DNA of 64,000 bases, from NCBI GenBank assembly GCA_963799975.1, contig CAWCZF010000006.1, forward strand, positions 2,976,001-3,040,000, in the 5' to 3' direction. The stretch comes from Actinoallomurus sp963799975 (lineage in GTDB: Bacteria > Actinomycetota > Actinomycetes > Streptosporangiales > Streptosporangiaceae). Every line of letters starts with the position of its first letter. Position 1 is the first letter of the stretch. Positions 51,518-60,582 of this stretch are shown one piece after another. Made by a program: the position numbers and the translations under genes. The notes beneath the pieces are model-generated. The model saw nothing but the letters and a program-made list of their open reading frames with translations. It was not told the DNA's origin and ran no database searches.

Positions 51518-52932
51518 CAGCCCGCGTACAGGACCGCGGTGGGGTGGGCCGTCGTCAACGTCGCCGGGGTCGCACCGGACAGGAACGACCGTCCCGGCCG
51601 GTCGTCGCGGCCCAGGAAGAACGCACGGTTGACCGCCTGGACCTCGATCGAGGAGCCCGGGTCCACGAGTCCCGACGGCACCCGGATCGCGATGATCTGC
51701 GCGATGTCGGACGGCGTGGTCCCGGCCGGCAGCCGCACCGTGGTCGCCGCCGGCAGGTCGCGCTGGATCGAGCGGTCCGGGAACAGGTGGTCCGAGCGGT
51801 ACAGCGCCGGATCGCCCTTCAGCCGTACGCCGACCGACAGGCCCACCCAGTCGACGGGGCCGTTCGGCGGGTTCACCGTCGCCTTGCGCACCACGAGGTA
51901 GAGGTAGGAACGCGGGTCCGCGATAAGGGTCTGGGAGTCCGCGGGCGGGTCCGCCGCGACCTTGCCCTCGCGCCGCGCCTCGGCGTCGGCGACCCAGTAC
52001 GTCCACGGGTTGCGGTCCATGATCTGCTCACGCGCCTCGGCCGACGCGTCCAGCGGCTCGGCGGTGGACAGGAAGAACCGCATCGGGTCATCGACGGTGT
52101 CGCAGATGTTGTTGTTCAGCGTGCAGGTCTGCATCAGCGGGTGGTCGCCCTCGTACGTGCCGCCGAACGGCTGGGTCACGTGGTTCGGCGCCTGGATGAC
52201 GGCGGTGCCGGGCACCCGGCGTCCACGGGCGTCGACCTCGACCTGGTAGATCCACTCGATGTCGGTCGTACGGCCCCAGCGGGCCATGAGCTGCGGCGTC
52301 GACGTGCCGCCGTCCTCGTTGCTCCAGATGTAGGAGTAGGTGAGCAGCCGGTGCCCGGCGGTCGCGGCCGGGACGTCCTCGTGCCAGGCGACGAGCGGCG
52401 TGTCGGTGAAGGAGTTCTGGAACGGGCCGCCGGAGTCGGCGCCGTTCCGCCCGTACAGGACCGGCGCGTGCGCCAGCTCCATGGCGGCGCGGCCGCGGCT
52501 CACCGTACGCACCGCGACGCGCGTCACGAGCACCCGCGAGCCGCGCGACCGGTCGGCGGCCAGGCGCAGCGACAGCCGGTGCCGCCCCGCCCCCAGCCGC
52601 CCCAGCGCGAACTCCCGCTTGATCGGGAACGCGGCCGGCACGACGTCGTCGGTGGTGTAGCGGCCGTCGACGTACAGCGAGAGCACCGCCGACTCATGGC
52701 CCGCTACCGCCCATGACACACCAGGCGCGGCGGCCGTCACGTCGGCGAGTGCCTCCCCCGCGCGGTGCGTACGGAACGTGATCGCCATGTCATGACCACG
52801 GCCGACGGCCGTGGCGGTCGTAGCGGCCGTAGCGGCGCCGGTGGTCGCCGCGACCGCGGGAACGGCCACCAGGCCGGCCGCGGCGGCGACGCCTCCCAGC
52901 ACGGCGGTACGGGCGAGCGGGAATCTGCGCAC
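51517..52932 (-). CDS. Secreted protein of unknown function
   Basis: 471-residue protein with a signal peptide (M-R-R-F-P-L-A-R-T, then a long Ala/Val core ending in A-V-A-A-T). The mature part has beta-rich stretches with W-S-N-E-D-G-G-T-S-T-P, W-G-R-T-T-D-I-E-W-I-Y and G-G-T-Y-E-G-D-H-P, and one Cys pair (T-C-T-L-N-N-N-I-C). I do not recognise a family. It looks like an extracellular beta-sandwich protein, perhaps carbohydrate-binding, but that is a guess. It follows glnD by 139 bp and has its own GC-rich leader, so it may be transcribed alone. Confidence 0.72.
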   Translation of the reverse strand: MRRFPLARTAVLGGVAAAAGLVAVPAVAATTGAATAATTATAVGRGHDMAITFRTHRAGEALADVTAAAPGVSWAVAGHESAVLSLYVDGRYTTDDVVPAAFPIKREFALGRLGAGRHRLSLRLAADRSRGSRVLVTRVAVRTVSRGRAAMELAHAPVLYGRNGADSGGPFQNSFTDTPLVAWHEDVPAATAGHRLLTYSYIWSNEDGGTSTPQLMARWGRTTDIEWIYQVEVDARGRRVPGTAVIQAPNHVTQPFGGTYEGDHPLMQTCTLNNNICDTVDDPMRFFLSTAEPLDASAEAREQIMDRNPWTYWVADAEARREGKVAADPPADSQTLIADPRSYLYLVVRKATVNPPNGPVDWVGLSVGVRLKGDPALYRSDHLFPDRSIQRDLPAATTVRLPAGTTPSDIAQIIAIRVPSGLVDPGSSIEVQAVNRAFFLGRDDRPGRSFLSGATPATLTTAHPTAVLYAG

Positions 52933-53071
52933 GGGGCCTCCCAGGCATGGTGGACCCGAGAAGCCTCATCCCCGTCGCCGGCACCGTCAACGATCACGAG
53001 CGGCGGCTCGTGGCCGGTCTGTGCCAAGCGGCCGGACGGGAACGGGGGCCGGGGCGGGGCAGGAGCGGGGC

Positions 53072-55387
53072 TCAGCGCACCACGTCGAGCACGGACGCGC
53101 GGATCGAGGAACGCAGTTCCTCGTCGGTGACCGGCCGCCCCTCGGCGTCCACGACGTAGAAGACGTCGACCGCCTCCGCGCCCAGCGTCTCGACGTGCGC
53201 GGCGCGTACCTGGATGCCGTGCGAGCCGAGCGCGTGCCCGATGCGCCACAGCATGCCGGGCCGGTCGTGCGCGCGCACCTCCATCACGGTGGCGGTCTCG
53301 GACGCGTCGTCGATCAATCTCACCCGCGGCGGCGGCACCGGCACGCCCTTGCGCGTGCGGTGGGACCGCGCCCGGCGTTCGAGGCGTTTCGCGACGTCGA
53401 GCCGGCCGGCCAGCACCCGGCGAAGGTCCGCCTCGAGCGCGGCCGGGTCCGGTCCCGAGCCGTACTCCGGCACGGCGATGAACTCCAGCAGCGCCGTGGG
53501 CCCGGCACCCCACGAGACCGTGCGCGCGCCGCGGACCGCCAGCCGGTGCAGCGCGAGCACGCCGGCCGCCTGCCACAGCAGGCCGGGCCGGTCGGGCGCG
53601 ACCATGGTGACCCGCGACCCGACGATGCGCACCGCTCCGCCGCCGTGCCGCGCCAGTGCGAGTTGCTCCGTCGTCGGCTCGGGCGCCACGGGCGGCGGCG
53701 CGCCCGCGAGCACGGCCGCCACGCGGCGCGTCAGCTCGGCCACCAGGCCGGCCTTCCACGGTCCCCAGGCGGCCGGGCCGGTGGCCAGCCCGTCGGCGAC
53801 CGCCAGCGCGGCCAGGGTCTCGAGCACGACCGGGTCGCAGACGGTCTCGGCCACGGTCGCGATCGTGACCGGGTCGTCCAGGTCGCGCCGGGTCGCGGTC
53901 TCGGGCAGCAGCAGGTGGTGGCGTACGACCGCGGCCAGGATCCGGATGTCGGCGCCGTCGAACCCGAGGCGCTCGCCCAGGTCGCGCGCCATCACCGCGC
54001 CGGTCTTGGAGTGGTCGCCGGGCCAGCCCTTGCCGATGTCGTGCAGCAGCGCGCCGACCAGCAGCAGGTCGGGCCGTGCCACGTCGCGGGTGTGGGCGGC
54101 GGCGCGGGTCGCGGTCTCCACGAGGTGGCGGTCGACGGTGTAGGTGTGGACCGGGTTGCGCTGGGGGCGGTTGCGCACGCGCTCCCAGTCGGGCAGCAGG
54201 CGTTCGATCAGGCCGACCTGGTCCAGCGCCTCCCAGACGCCGATGGCGGGCGGGCCCGCGCCGAGCAGGGTCACCAGCGCGTCGCGCGCCTCCGGCGGCC
54301 AGGGCACCGGCATCGGCGGCGCCTCTCTGGCCAGCCGCTCGACCGTGGCGATGGCGAGGGGCAGTCCGGCCTGCGCGGCGGCCGCGGCGGCGCGCAGCAC
54401 GAGCGAGGGGTCCTTGGCGACGTCGGCGCCGAGAGCCAGGACCACCTCGGCGTCGTGCTCGACCACGCCGTCGGCGAGCGGCCTGCGCACGGCGCGGCCG
54501 GGCGGGGAACAGTAGCGGTCCACCGTGCGCCACATGTGGTCGACGGCGAACGCGATCGTGCGTGCGGCCTCGACGACGGCGCGCAGCAGCGCCTCCGCGT
54601 CGAGCAGGCCGAGCGCCTCGGCGACGGTCTCCTGCTCCTGGAGCACGAGGCGGTCGCCGGGGCGGCCGGTGACCTCGTGCAGGGCGTACCGGACGTCGAG
54701 GAGCAGGGAGTAGGCCTCCTTGACCCGGTCCGCGGGCGCCGGGGCGACCCAGGCCGCCGCGACCGCCTGGATGGCGTGCACGTCGCGCAGCCCGCCGCGC
54801 GACTCCTTCAGGTCCGGTTCGAGCAGGAACGCCAGTTCGCCGTCGTCGGCCCACCGGCGGCGTGTCATGTCCCGCAGCTCGGGCAGGCGGCGGCGCGAGT
54901 CGGCGCGCCAGTCGGCCAGGACCGCCTCGCGCAGCTCGGCGGTCAGGTGCGGATCGCCGGCCACGTGCCGGGCGTACATCAGGCCGAGCGCGGCCTTGAG
55001 GTCCTCGCGCGCGACCGCGCGCGCCTCCTCGTGCGTACGCACCGAGTGGTCGAGGCGCAGCCCGGAGTCCCAGATCGGATACCAGACGCGGTCGGCGAGC
55101 GCCGCGACGTCGGGACGGTCACGGTGCAGGAGGATCAGGTCGACGTCGCCGCCCGGGGTGCGCTCCCGGCGGCCGTGGCTGCCCACCGCGACCAGTGCAA
55201 CGTCGGGCTCGGCCCCGACGAGACGCGCCAGCGTACGGTCGAGCTCGTCCGCGTGCTCGGCACGTGCGGCGCGCAGCCGCGTCCGCGCACTCTCGTGCGC
55301 CGACGGAGCGGGCACGGGAGGGCCCGGCTGGGCCGAGGCCTCAGCCGGACCGTGCCGTCCCCGCTCCCCCCCGAGCGTGTTCGTCAC
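53072..55387 (-). CDS. glnD: [Protein-PII] nucleotidylyltransferase GlnD
   Basis: 771-residue two-way enzyme that modifies and demodifies PII. The nucleotidyltransferase site is G-S-H-G-R-R-E-R with D-V-D-L-I-L-L. The HD domain has L-L-H-D-I-G-K-G, and two ACT domains at the C terminus (V-T-M-V-A-P-D-R-P-G-L-L-W and V-M-E-V-R-A-H-D-R-P-G-M-L-W) sense glutamine. In Streptomyces the enzyme is an adenylyltransferase; which nucleotide is used here cannot be read. The start ATG is 3 bp after the glnB stop, so the genes form one operon with amtB. Confidence 0.95.
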   Translation of the reverse strand: MTNTLGGERGRHGPAEASAQPGPPVPAPSAHESARTRLRAARAEHADELDRTLARLVGAEPDVALVAVGSHGRRERTPGGDVDLILLHRDRPDVAALADRVWYPIWDSGLRLDHSVRTHEEARAVAREDLKAALGLMYARHVAGDPHLTAELREAVLADWRADSRRRLPELRDMTRRRWADDGELAFLLEPDLKESRGGLRDVHAIQAVAAAWVAPAPADRVKEAYSLLLDVRYALHEVTGRPGDRLVLQEQETVAEALGLLDAEALLRAVVEAARTIAFAVDHMWRTVDRYCSPPGRAVRRPLADGVVEHDAEVVLALGADVAKDPSLVLRAAAAAAQAGLPLAIATVERLAREAPPMPVPWPPEARDALVTLLGAGPPAIGVWEALDQVGLIERLLPDWERVRNRPQRNPVHTYTVDRHLVETATRAAAHTRDVARPDLLLVGALLHDIGKGWPGDHSKTGAVMARDLGERLGFDGADIRILAAVVRHHLLLPETATRRDLDDPVTIATVAETVCDPVVLETLAALAVADGLATGPAAWGPWKAGLVAELTRRVAAVLAGAPPPVAPEPTTEQLALARHGGGAVRIVGSRVTMVAPDRPGLLWQAAGVLALHRLAVRGARTVSWGAGPTALLEFIAVPEYGSGPDPAALEADLRRVLAGRLDVAKRLERRARSHRTRKGVPVPPPRVRLIDDASETATVMEVRAHDRPGMLWRIGHALGSHGIQVRAAHVETLGAEAVDVFYVVDAEGRPVTDEELRSSIRASVLDVVR

Positions 55388-55389
55388 TC

Positions 55390-55728
55390 TTACAGTGCCT
55401 CCGGCCCGGTCTCTCCGGTACGGACGCGAACCACGGTGTCGACCGGCACCGACCAGACCTTGCCGTCGCCGATCTTGCCGGTCTGCGCGGCCTTGACGAT
55501 CACGTCGACGATGTCGTCGGCGTCCTCGTCGTCGACGAGGACCTCGACCCGCAGCTTGGGCACGAGGTCGACCTTGTACTCCGCGCCGCGGTAGACCTCG
55601 GTGTGGCCGCGCTGGCGGCCGTACCCGCTGGCCTCGCTGACCGTGAGGCCGTTGACGCCGAACGTCTCCAGCGCCGCCTTGATGTCATCGAGCTTGAACG
55701 GCTTGATGACCGCGGTGACGAGTCTCAT
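55390..55728 (-). CDS. glnB: PII nitrogen-regulatory protein (GlnB/GlnK)
   Basis: 112-residue PII signal protein. The T-loop reads G-Y-G-R-Q-R-G-H-T-E-V-Y-R-G-A-E-Y, with the tyrosine that GlnD modifies. The start M-R-L-V-T-A-V-I-K-P-F and the end V-R-V-R-T-G-E are typical. A GGAGGCGG site precedes ATG 55728. It overlaps the amtB end by 4 bp and so is made together with the transporter it blocks. Confidence 0.97.
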   Translation of the reverse strand: MRLVTAVIKPFKLDDIKAALETFGVNGLTVSEASGYGRQRGHTEVYRGAEYKVDLVPKLRVEVLVDDEDADDIVDVIVKAAQTGKIGDGKVWSVPVDTVVRVRTGETGPEAL

Positions 55729-57125
55729 GCCTCCGCCTCCACCTTCGTGTCGCCCGGCTTCTCGACGGCCGGTTTGCCGTTTTCGCCGGCCAGTGCGGCA
55801 AGGATGCCAGTGCCGCCGCTCGCACCGTGCGACGTGCCGAAGTCGTACGCGGACTCGGCGTGGACCGCCAGGTCGATGCCGGACGCCTCGTCCTCGTCGG
55901 TGATGCGCAGACCCATGACCTTGTCGAGGATCTTGCCGATGATCCAGGTGAGGATGAAGGAGTACGCACCGACCATGACCACGCCGATGCACTGCTTGCC
56001 GAGCTGGCTGAACCCGCCGCCGTAGAAGAGGCCGGCCGGTCCGTCGCCCTTGGCGGCGGTGAGGATGCCGGTCACGGTCGGGGTGGCGAGGAAGCCGATG
56101 AGCAGCGCGCCCGCCGCGCCGCCGACCGCGTGCACGCCGACGACGTCGAGGGAGTCATCGAAGCCGAACTTGGTCTTGAGGCCGACCGCCACGGAGCACA
56201 GCGCGCCCGCGACGAGGCCGACGATGATCGCGCCGACCGGGTTGACCGAGGCGCAGGCCGGGGTGATCGCGACGAGGCCGGCGACCGCACCGGAGGCCAT
56301 GCCCAGCGCGGTGGACTTGCCGTAGCGGATCTTCTCCACGATGACCCACGCGAGCGCCGCGGCGGCGGTCGCGACCTGGGTGTTCATGAACGCCACCGAC
56401 GCCTGGGCGTTGGCGGCCAGCGCCGAGCCGGCGTTGAAGCCGAACCAGCCGAACCACAGCAGGCCGGCGCCGAGCAGCACGAACGGGACGTTGTGCGGGC
56501 GCATCGGCTCCTTCGGCCAGCCGATCCGCTTGCCGATCACCAAGGCCATGGCCAGGCCCGCCATGCCGGCGTTCAGGTGGACCGCGGTGCCGCCGGCGAA
56601 GTCGAGTGCGCCGATGTGGTCGGCGAGGAAGCCGCCGTCCTTGGTGGTGGTCGTGTCGCCGAAGAAGAACACCCAGTGAGCCACGGGGAAATAGACCACC
56701 GTGGTCCAGATGGCAACGAAGGCGCACCAGCCGCCGAACTTCACCCGGTCGGCGATGGCGCCGCTGATCAACGCGGGGGTGATGATGGCGAACATGAGCT
56801 GGAACGAGGCAAATGCGAGTTCCGGCGAGGTGCCGGACGCCGAGATCAGCGTGTCCTTCAGCCCGACCTTGCCGAGACCGCCGATGAAGCCGTAGTTTCC
56901 GGCGTCTTTCGCGAAGGCGAGGGAATAGCCGTAGAGAACCCACAGGACACTGACGATGCCGATGGTGGCGAAGTTCATCATCAGCATGTTGAGCACGCTC
57001 TTGGACCGGGTCATACCGCCGTAGAAGAACGCCAGACCCGGGGTCATCAGAAGCACGAGAGCTGAGCTCGCCAACAGCCAGGCGGTGTCGCCTGAATTCA
57101 ACAGTTTAAGAACGTCCGGCGGCAT
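55725..57125 (-). CDS. amtB: Ammonium transporter
   Basis: 466-residue Amt protein with eleven helices. Characteristic segments are T-P-G-L-A-F-F-Y-G-G-M, D-F-A-G-G-T-A-V-H-L-N-A-G for the twin-His path start, and G-V-H-A-V-G-G-A-A-G. A soluble tail of about 70 residues rich in Ser/Ala/Glu is unlike the core. Start ATG 57125 with AAAGGA upstream. First gene of amtB-glnB-glnD, and GlnR-like sites lie about 60-125 bp before it. Confidence 0.95.
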   Translation of the reverse strand: MPPDVLKLLNSGDTAWLLASSALVLLMTPGLAFFYGGMTRSKSVLNMLMMNFATIGIVSVLWVLYGYSLAFAKDAGNYGFIGGLGKVGLKDTLISASGTSPELAFASFQLMFAIITPALISGAIADRVKFGGWCAFVAIWTTVVYFPVAHWVFFFGDTTTTKDGGFLADHIGALDFAGGTAVHLNAGMAGLAMALVIGKRIGWPKEPMRPHNVPFVLLGAGLLWFGWFGFNAGSALAANAQASVAFMNTQVATAAAALAWVIVEKIRYGKSTALGMASGAVAGLVAITPACASVNPVGAIIVGLVAGALCSVAVGLKTKFGFDDSLDVVGVHAVGGAAGALLIGFLATPTVTGILTAAKGDGPAGLFYGGGFSQLGKQCIGVVMVGAYSFILTWIIGKILDKVMGLRITDEDEASGIDLAVHAESAYDFGTSHGASGGTGILAALAGENGKPAVEKPGDTKVEAEA

Positions 57126-57179
57126 GCGGCGTCCTTTCGGTGAGGTGGTCGATACTGCTCTGGAGCTTCGAGCAGCGCC

Positions 57180-57248
57180 GTTTCACCTACGGGGCATGAG
57201 TGTTTCACCGGTGTGAAACCATGCCACGCCATGTTTCAGGCGTGTTTC
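57180..57248 (-). promoter_or_regulatory. GlnR-like binding sites upstream of amtB
   Basis: Reading toward amtB, GAAAC half-sites fall at 57244-57248, 57233-57237, 57202-57206 and 57180-57184, and the segment 57180-57217 has the order TTCAC-n6-GAAAC-n6-GCCCC-n6-GAAAC. This matches the known GlnR pattern gTnAc-n6-GaAAc-n6-gTnAC-n6-GAAAc with one poor half-site. The upstream pair GAAAC-n6-GAAAC forms a second partial site. GlnR activates amtB-glnB-glnD in Streptomyces. Confidence 0.6.
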
Positions 57249-57327
57249 ATCGCGCATATCGCCTTCTACCGCGCGGATCCGGGGCGCCGGCGTGGCCGCG
57301 GGCCCGCGGTGACGGGCCCTCACGGAC

Positions 57328-57396
57328 GCCGGGGCCGGCACGCGTGGGCATGCCGGCCCCGGCCGGTCCTCGCGGCGGCCGCCGGGAGGACCGGCC
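57328..57396 (-). terminator. Two hairpins downstream of ftsY
   Basis: GCCGGGGCCGGCA (57328-57340) pairs perfectly with TGCCGGCCCCGGC (57351-57363). GGCCGGTCCTC (57361-57371) pairs with GAGGACCGGCC (57386-57396). Both lie 170-240 bp after the ftsY stop and just outside the amtB control sites. Confidence 0.6.
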
Positions 57397-57566
57397 GCGA
57401 GGACGGCGCCGCGATCGGGGGGCGACGCCGCCGCGATGACGTCGGTGGGGGCCGAGCCACGCGGGGTTTTCGGGTGTACGGAGGCGGTTTTCCCGCTCCG
57501 GACACGAGCATGGCCCATGGCCGCGCCAGGTGGAACGGGGGAGACTACCTAGAGGGATACGTATCC

Positions 57567-58700
57567 TCAGTCGCCGAGGATCGCGTCCACGAACGCCTCG
57601 GGGTCGAACGGCGCCAGGTCGTCGGGGCCCTCGCCCAGGCCGACGAGCTTGACCGGGACGTCCAGCTCGCGCTGGACGGCGATGACGATGCCGCCCTTCG
57701 CGGTGCCGTCGAGCTTGGTCAGCGCGATGCCGGTGACGTTGACGACCTCGGCGAAGACACGGGCCTGCCGCAGGCCGTTCTGGCCGGTCGTGGCGTCGAG
57801 GACCAGGATCACCTCGTCGACCTGCGCCTGCTTCTCGATCACTCGCTTGACCTTGCCGAGCTCGTCCATCAGCCCGGTCTTGGTGTGCAGGCGGCCGGCC
57901 GTGTCGACGATGACCGCGTCGACGCCGTCGGCGATGCCCTGCTTGACCGCATCGAAGGCGACGCTCGCCGGGTCCGTGCCCTCGTCCCGGCGCACGACCT
58001 CGGCGCCGACCCGCGATCCCCACGTCTGGAGCTGGTCCGCCGCGGCCGCGCGGAACGTGTCGGCGGCGCCGAGCAGCACCGTACGGCCGTCGCCCACGAG
58101 GACGCGTGCGAGCTTGCCGCACGTGGTCGTCTTGCCGGTGCCGTTCACGCCCACGACGAGGATCACCGCAGGCTGCTCGCCGTGCGGCTCGGTGCGCAGC
58201 GACCGGTCCTGTTCGGTGCCGATCTGGGCCAGCAGCTCGTCGCGCAGCAGCGTGCGTACGGCGGCCGGGTCGCGGGAGCCGAGGACCTTCACCTTGGTGC
58301 GCAGGTCCTCCACGATCTGGCGGGCGGGCGCCACGCCGACGTCGGCGGTGACCAGCGTGTCCTCGATCTCCTCCCACGCGTCGTCGTCGAGCGCGTCGCG
58401 GGACAGCAGCGCGAGCAGGCTCTTGCCCAGGGCGTTCTGTGACCGCGACAGCCGCGCGCGCAGGCGTACGAGCCGACCCTCCGAGGGCGGTGGAAGCTCG
58501 ATCTGCGCCGGGGGCGCGGCCGGGACCTCGACCGGCGGAGCCTCGGTCGCGGTGTCGTCGGGCAGGACAGCGGTGTCGCCGTCCCGCGCGATGGTCTCAG
58601 GCGGCGGCGGCGCACTGGTGCTGGTACGGCCGCGGACCAGGAAGAACCCGGCGACGACGGCGGCCACGACGATCGCGACGGCGAGATACAGGTATTCCAT
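57567..58700 (-). CDS. ftsY: Signal recognition particle receptor FtsY
   Basis: 377-residue SRP receptor. A membrane helix starts the protein (Y-L-Y-L-A-V-A-I-V-V-A-A-V-V-A-G-F), as in actinobacterial FtsY. An acidic, Pro-rich linker of about 50 residues follows, then the NG domain with G-V-N-G-T-G-K-T-T-T-C-G-K-L, D-T-A-G-R-L-H and T-K-L-D-G-T-A-K-G-G. It receives Ffh at the membrane. Confidence 0.96.
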   Translation of the reverse strand: MEYLYLAVAIVVAAVVAGFFLVRGRTSTSAPPPPETIARDGDTAVLPDDTATEAPPVEVPAAPPAQIELPPPSEGRLVRLRARLSRSQNALGKSLLALLSRDALDDDAWEEIEDTLVTADVGVAPARQIVEDLRTKVKVLGSRDPAAVRTLLRDELLAQIGTEQDRSLRTEPHGEQPAVILVVGVNGTGKTTTCGKLARVLVGDGRTVLLGAADTFRAAAADQLQTWGSRVGAEVVRRDEGTDPASVAFDAVKQGIADGVDAVIVDTAGRLHTKTGLMDELGKVKRVIEKQAQVDEVILVLDATTGQNGLRQARVFAEVVNVTGIALTKLDGTAKGGIVIAVQRELDVPVKLVGLGEGPDDLAPFDPEAFVDAILGD

Positions 58701-58733
58701 AGCGTGTCCCAGTGTCGCAGAGGCCCGCGAGGG

Positions 58734-59402
58734 TCAGTGCGGGCGGGGCGTCGGCATGCGGGACCGCGGCAGGGCGTCGTGCTCGGCGTTGCCCCACTCC
58801 TCCACGTTGCGCAGCAGCGCCTCCAGATAGGCCCGCAGGTGGGTGCGGTAGACGTCGCTGAAGGTCCGCAGGTAGGCGATCTCGCTCTCCAGGTCGCGCT
58901 GCTCCTCGCCGGACATCGGCGCGGAAGCGGACCCGAGCTGTGCGGACCTGACGTGATCGGCCGCGGTCGAGGCCTGGTGGTGCGCCTCGTCCAGGACCAT
59001 CACGGCCCGCGCCTTGGCCTCGGCGAGGATCTCGTCGTGCCCGCGCCGTGCCTCCTCGGCCAGCTCACGGCTGTAGCGCTGGGCGTCGGCGACGTAGTGG
59101 TCGGCCGTCTCCTGCGCCTTGGAGAGGATGCGGACCGCCTGGATGTGGGCGTCCTCGGCCTGCACCTGCGACAGGCCCTGCTTGTTGCCGCCGGTGATCC
59201 GGTCGCGCAGCCGGCCGACCTCGTGCTGCATCGCGGCCTTCTCGTTCAGGACGCGGACCAGCTCCTGCTCGACCTGACGGAGGAACGCGCGCACCTGGTC
59301 CTCATCGAAGCCGCGCCGTCCGAGCGGTGCGCGCCGGAAGTTCACCGCCTGCAGCTCGGCCGGCGTCAGCCGCTGAGCGCCGGGATTTTCAGGGGAAGTC
59401 AT
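58734..59402 (-). CDS. DivIVA-domain coiled-coil protein
   Basis: 222-residue protein. A DivIVA-type N-terminal domain (residues 12-45: L-T-P-A-E-L-Q-A-V-N-F-R, then G-F-D-E-D-Q-V-R-A-F-L-R) is followed by a coiled coil (about 45-150) and a short helical tail. It resembles Wag31/DivIVA and its shorter cell-division relatives but lacks the very long coil of polar-growth DivIVA. ATG 59402 has GGGAGA upstream. It lies 33 bp upstream of ftsY on the same strand and 10 bp after the flavohemoglobin gene, so it is probably in one transcript with them. Confidence 0.88.
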   Translation of the reverse strand: MTSPENPGAQRLTPAELQAVNFRRAPLGRRGFDEDQVRAFLRQVEQELVRVLNEKAAMQHEVGRLRDRITGGNKQGLSQVQAEDAHIQAVRILSKAQETADHYVADAQRYSRELAEEARRGHDEILAEAKARAVMVLDEAHHQASTAADHVRSAQLGSASAPMSGEEQRDLESEIAYLRTFSDVYRTHLRAYLEALLRNVEEWGNAEHDALPRSRMPTPRPH

Positions 59403-59412
59403 CTCGGTCTCC

Positions 59413-60525
59413 CTATGCGTCCGCGAACTTGTCCGACCTGATGCGGTCCATGCCCAGCCCGAGGCCCACGAGGCGCTCGATCGTGGCGTCGACCATGGCG
59501 GGCGAGCCGCATATGTAGGCGTCATGGTCCCGCCACAAACCGTGCCGCGCCACCACTTCGGCCAGAACGCCCTGTTCGGCGGCCGCCTCGGGCAGTTCGT
59601 CGGAGACGGCGGGCACCACGGTCAGCCAGGGGTTGGCGACGGCGCGCTTGTTCAGGTCGTCGAGGTCGTACAGGCCGTCGGTGGTCCGCGCGCCGAAGAA
59701 GAGGTGTACCCGCGGCGGCGCCGGGCTGAGCGCGATCCGGTCCAGGATCGCCTTGAGCGGCGCCAGGCCGGTGCTCCCGGCGACCAGCAGTACGTCGCGC
59801 CCGGACCGCTCGTCGAAGGTGAGCGTGCCGACCGGCGAGCCCAGCTTGACCCAGTCGCCGACGCGGGCGGACCGCACCAGGACGGGGCTCACCGGTCCGC
59901 CGTCGACGAGGCGTACGTGGAAGTCGATCGTGTTGTCCGGGCGCGGCGCGTTGGCGATCGAGTAGTAGCGCCACGTGCGCGGCCGCGCGGGTATCTCCAC
60001 CGCCACGGCCTGGCCGGGCTGGAAGGACAGGGGCCGGTCGGTCACGAGGCGCATCACGGCGATGTCGAAGCGGCGCCGCTCGTGCGCGACGATGCGGGCG
60101 TTCCACCACGCCGGGCGCTGCTGCCCGTCCTCTTCGGCCGCCTCGATCATGACCTTGGCGACGAGGTTGTACGCGTCGCTCCAGTCCTGGGCGAGCGTCT
60201 CGGTCCACATCGGGCCCGAGAAGTAACGCAGCGTCGCGACCAGGCTCTGCCCGACCTCGGGGAAATGCAGCGCCTCGACGCCGAATTTCCGGTGGTCGGC
60301 GCCGAGCTGCCGAACGAACGGCACGAGGTCCGGAAGGTTGTCGACCTGGGAGACGATGCGCCCGAGTGCGGCCAGCAGCCGGTCCCGCTGATTGTTCATT
60401 CCGATCGGGAACATGTCCCGTACTCCCGGATTCCGCAAAAACAGATCCGAGTAAAAGAACAATGCCACGGCGTCGCCGTGCTGGGCGACAAGGGCAAAGT
60501 TGTCTTTCAGTGCTTGAGCATCCAC
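59413..60525 (-). CDS. Flavohemoglobin-type globin-reductase
   Basis: 370-residue protein joining a globin (1-130) to a ferredoxin-reductase-like half. The heme pocket has Tyr25 (B10) in F-F-Y-S-D-L-F and proximal His78 in A-D-H-R-K-F-G-V. FAD binding is marked by W-R-Y-Y-S-I-A-N-A and NAD(P) binding by G-S-T-G-L-A-P-L-K-A-I-L. It is shorter than E. coli Hmp by about 25 residues. Such enzymes turn nitric oxide into nitrate with O2 and NAD(P)H. The single-domain globin gene lies 57 bp upstream, and the two N-terminal halves are clearly paralogous. Confidence 0.88.
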   Translation of the reverse strand: MDAQALKDNFALVAQHGDAVALFFYSDLFLRNPGVRDMFPIGMNNQRDRLLAALGRIVSQVDNLPDLVPFVRQLGADHRKFGVEALHFPEVGQSLVATLRYFSGPMWTETLAQDWSDAYNLVAKVMIEAAEEDGQQRPAWWNARIVAHERRRFDIAVMRLVTDRPLSFQPGQAVAVEIPARPRTWRYYSIANAPRPDNTIDFHVRLVDGGPVSPVLVRSARVGDWVKLGSPVGTLTFDERSGRDVLLVAGSTGLAPLKAILDRIALSPAPPRVHLFFGARTTDGLYDLDDLNKRAVANPWLTVVPAVSDELPEAAAEQGVLAEVVARHGLWRDHDAYICGSPAMVDATIERLVGLGLGMDRIRSDKFADA

Positions 60526-60582
60526 GCGTTCTCCTGAGGGGACGGCCGGCGTGATCGGGCGCCCGTGGGCGCCCGACCCGTG

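Larger units (their letters stand above)
57126..57566. promoter_or_regulatory. amtB upstream region with ftsY terminators
   Basis: 441 bp between the ftsY stop and the amtB start. The half near amtB holds the GlnR-like sites annotated separately. The middle (57328-57396) holds two strong hairpins, annotated separately. The minus-strand frame at 57183-57518 (111 codons) has no homologous look or ribosome site and runs through the operators, so it is not called a gene. Confidence 0.6.

Noticed and set aside
52811..55594. A 927-codon open frame on the plus strand opposite glnD and glnB.
   Set aside because: It is a high-GC mirror frame: composition is repetitive Arg/Gly/Val/Asp, it has no family pattern, and the minus strand carries intact GlnD and PII.
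57183..57518. A 111-codon minus-strand gene upstream of amtB.
   Set aside because: It runs through two strong hairpins and the GlnR-like sites, with no ribosome site or familiar protein pattern.
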